A DNA stretch of 64,000 nucleotides, from positions 310,001-374,000 of the forward strand of contig OZ237742.1 of the NCBI GenBank assembly GCA_965178125.1, given 5' to 3'. Positions 63,686 through 64,000 of the stretch are shown in pieces. Positions within the stretch are counted from its first letter, which is position 1. Every line of letters begins with the position of its first letter. Origin of the DNA: Bilabrum cf. latius (Eukaryota > Bigyra: Bicosoecida > Bigyra > Bicosoecida). The position numbers were made by a program, and so were the translations under genes. The notes under the pieces were generated by a model. The model did not search any database, was not told the DNA's origin, and worked only from the letters and a program-made list of their open reading frames with translations.

Positions 63686-64000
63686 ATGGCAACTGCTGCT
63701 AGCATGGCTTTACGGAGCGTTTCAAGATCAGTGCTATGCACTAGGCTGTTCAGGGCTCTATCGGCAACGTCAGCACTGGGAGTCCCCGAAACTGGGCGGT
63801 GGCGTCGCATGCAGCAGAGCCACGGCGTTCGACTGGCGTCAACTTTTGTTTCCTAGCACTACGAACTTCCTAATAGGGCGGTTCAGTCATACCTCGACGC
63901 CGCTGGCCTGTCGTTCCGGATTAGTGGCAAGCACGCTGTCGTTCGCGAGTGCCCATTGTGTGGGAAGCCATCCAAAGGCCGAGCAGATAACATGTACAAG
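63686..64000 (+). CDS. Probable mitochondrial Twinkle-type primase-helicase, N-terminal part (3' truncated by window edge)
   Basis: ATG 63686 opens a frame that stays open to the window end apart from one TAG at 63854-63856. The first 55 residues are a typical mitochondrial presequence: many Arg, Ser, Leu and Ala, no acidic residue until GVPETG (MALRSVSRSVLCTRLFRAL). After TAG comes HYELPNRAVQSYLDAAGLSF, RISGKHAVVRECPLCGKPSK, GRADNMYK. A short helix followed by CPLCxKPxKGxxDNxYK is the start of the primase-like region of protist and plant Twinkle proteins, which unwind and prime mitochondrial DNA. The helicase core would lie beyond the window, so the call rests on about 45 residues. TAG here sits between the presequence and the domain. 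Confidence 0.6.

Overview
This window comes from the nuclear genome of a unicellular eukaryote (a protist). The evidence is GT-AG introns of about 90-260 nt in seven genes, a MYST histone acetyltransferase, an SR-protein kinase, deoxyhypusine synthase, a complex I subunit with a mitochondrial presequence, and very large secreted or membrane proteins with RCC1, TIG-like and EGF repeats. The DNA is GC-rich and gene-dense. Neighbouring genes are often convergent or divergent, with spacers as short as 49-105 bp. I cannot name the lineage. Complex I and a probable Twinkle helicase argue for an aerobic protist with mitochondrial DNA.

The main result is the genetic code. With the standard code most of the window breaks into dozens of short ORFs. 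The fragments of each gene lie in one frame on one strand, and every break is TAG. Reading TAG as sense gives 21 coherent genes carrying 115 in-frame TAG codons. Every gene whose end is visible stops at TGA (17) or TAA (3), none at TAG. TAG falls inside conserved domains (two protein kinases, deoxyhypusine synthase, LZIC, the GtaA-like glutaminase, RCC1 repeats, an EGF module). Its positions fit glutamine best: it matches two Gln of human LZIC as I recall that sequence, replaces a polar residue next to the GFQAT block of deoxyhypusine synthase, occupies exposed coiled-coil positions, and sits at +1 of a signal-peptide cleavage site. A few membrane contexts and one GtaA position would also tolerate leucine. 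The code looks like NCBI table 15 (UAG=Gln; UAA and UGA stop). All products below are read with UAG=X, most likely Gln.

Layout. 1-7464: MYST acetyltransferase C-terminus (+), an unknown 817-aa protein (-), PP2C phosphatase (+), FAM192A/NIP30-like protein (+), complex I NDUFS6 (-). 7617-17201: ankyrin-SAM-TKL kinase (+), C2H2 zinc-finger protein with a SUMO-interacting motif (+), a 53-bp satellite, two coiled-coil proteins (-). 18025-29601: ammonium transporter (+), then a 3129-aa membrane protein with a split kinase domain (+). 29897-39489: small unknown gene (-), 2651-aa SRPK-like kinase (+), small coiled-coil gene (+). 39539-46226: secreted EGF-like protein (-), LZIC (+), deoxyhypusine synthase (-). 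46345-53085: multi-pass membrane protein (-), secreted GtaA-family glutaminase (+). 53380-64000: 3277-aa RCC1/TIG/Cys-rich/multi-TM protein (-), start of a Twinkle-like mitochondrial primase-helicase (+).

Functionally the set covers housekeeping (chromatin, splicing kinase, eIF5A hypusination, mitochondria), nitrogen uptake (ammonium transporter, secreted glutaminase) and surface or signalling proteins. No tRNA, rRNA, transposon or CRISPR array was recognised.
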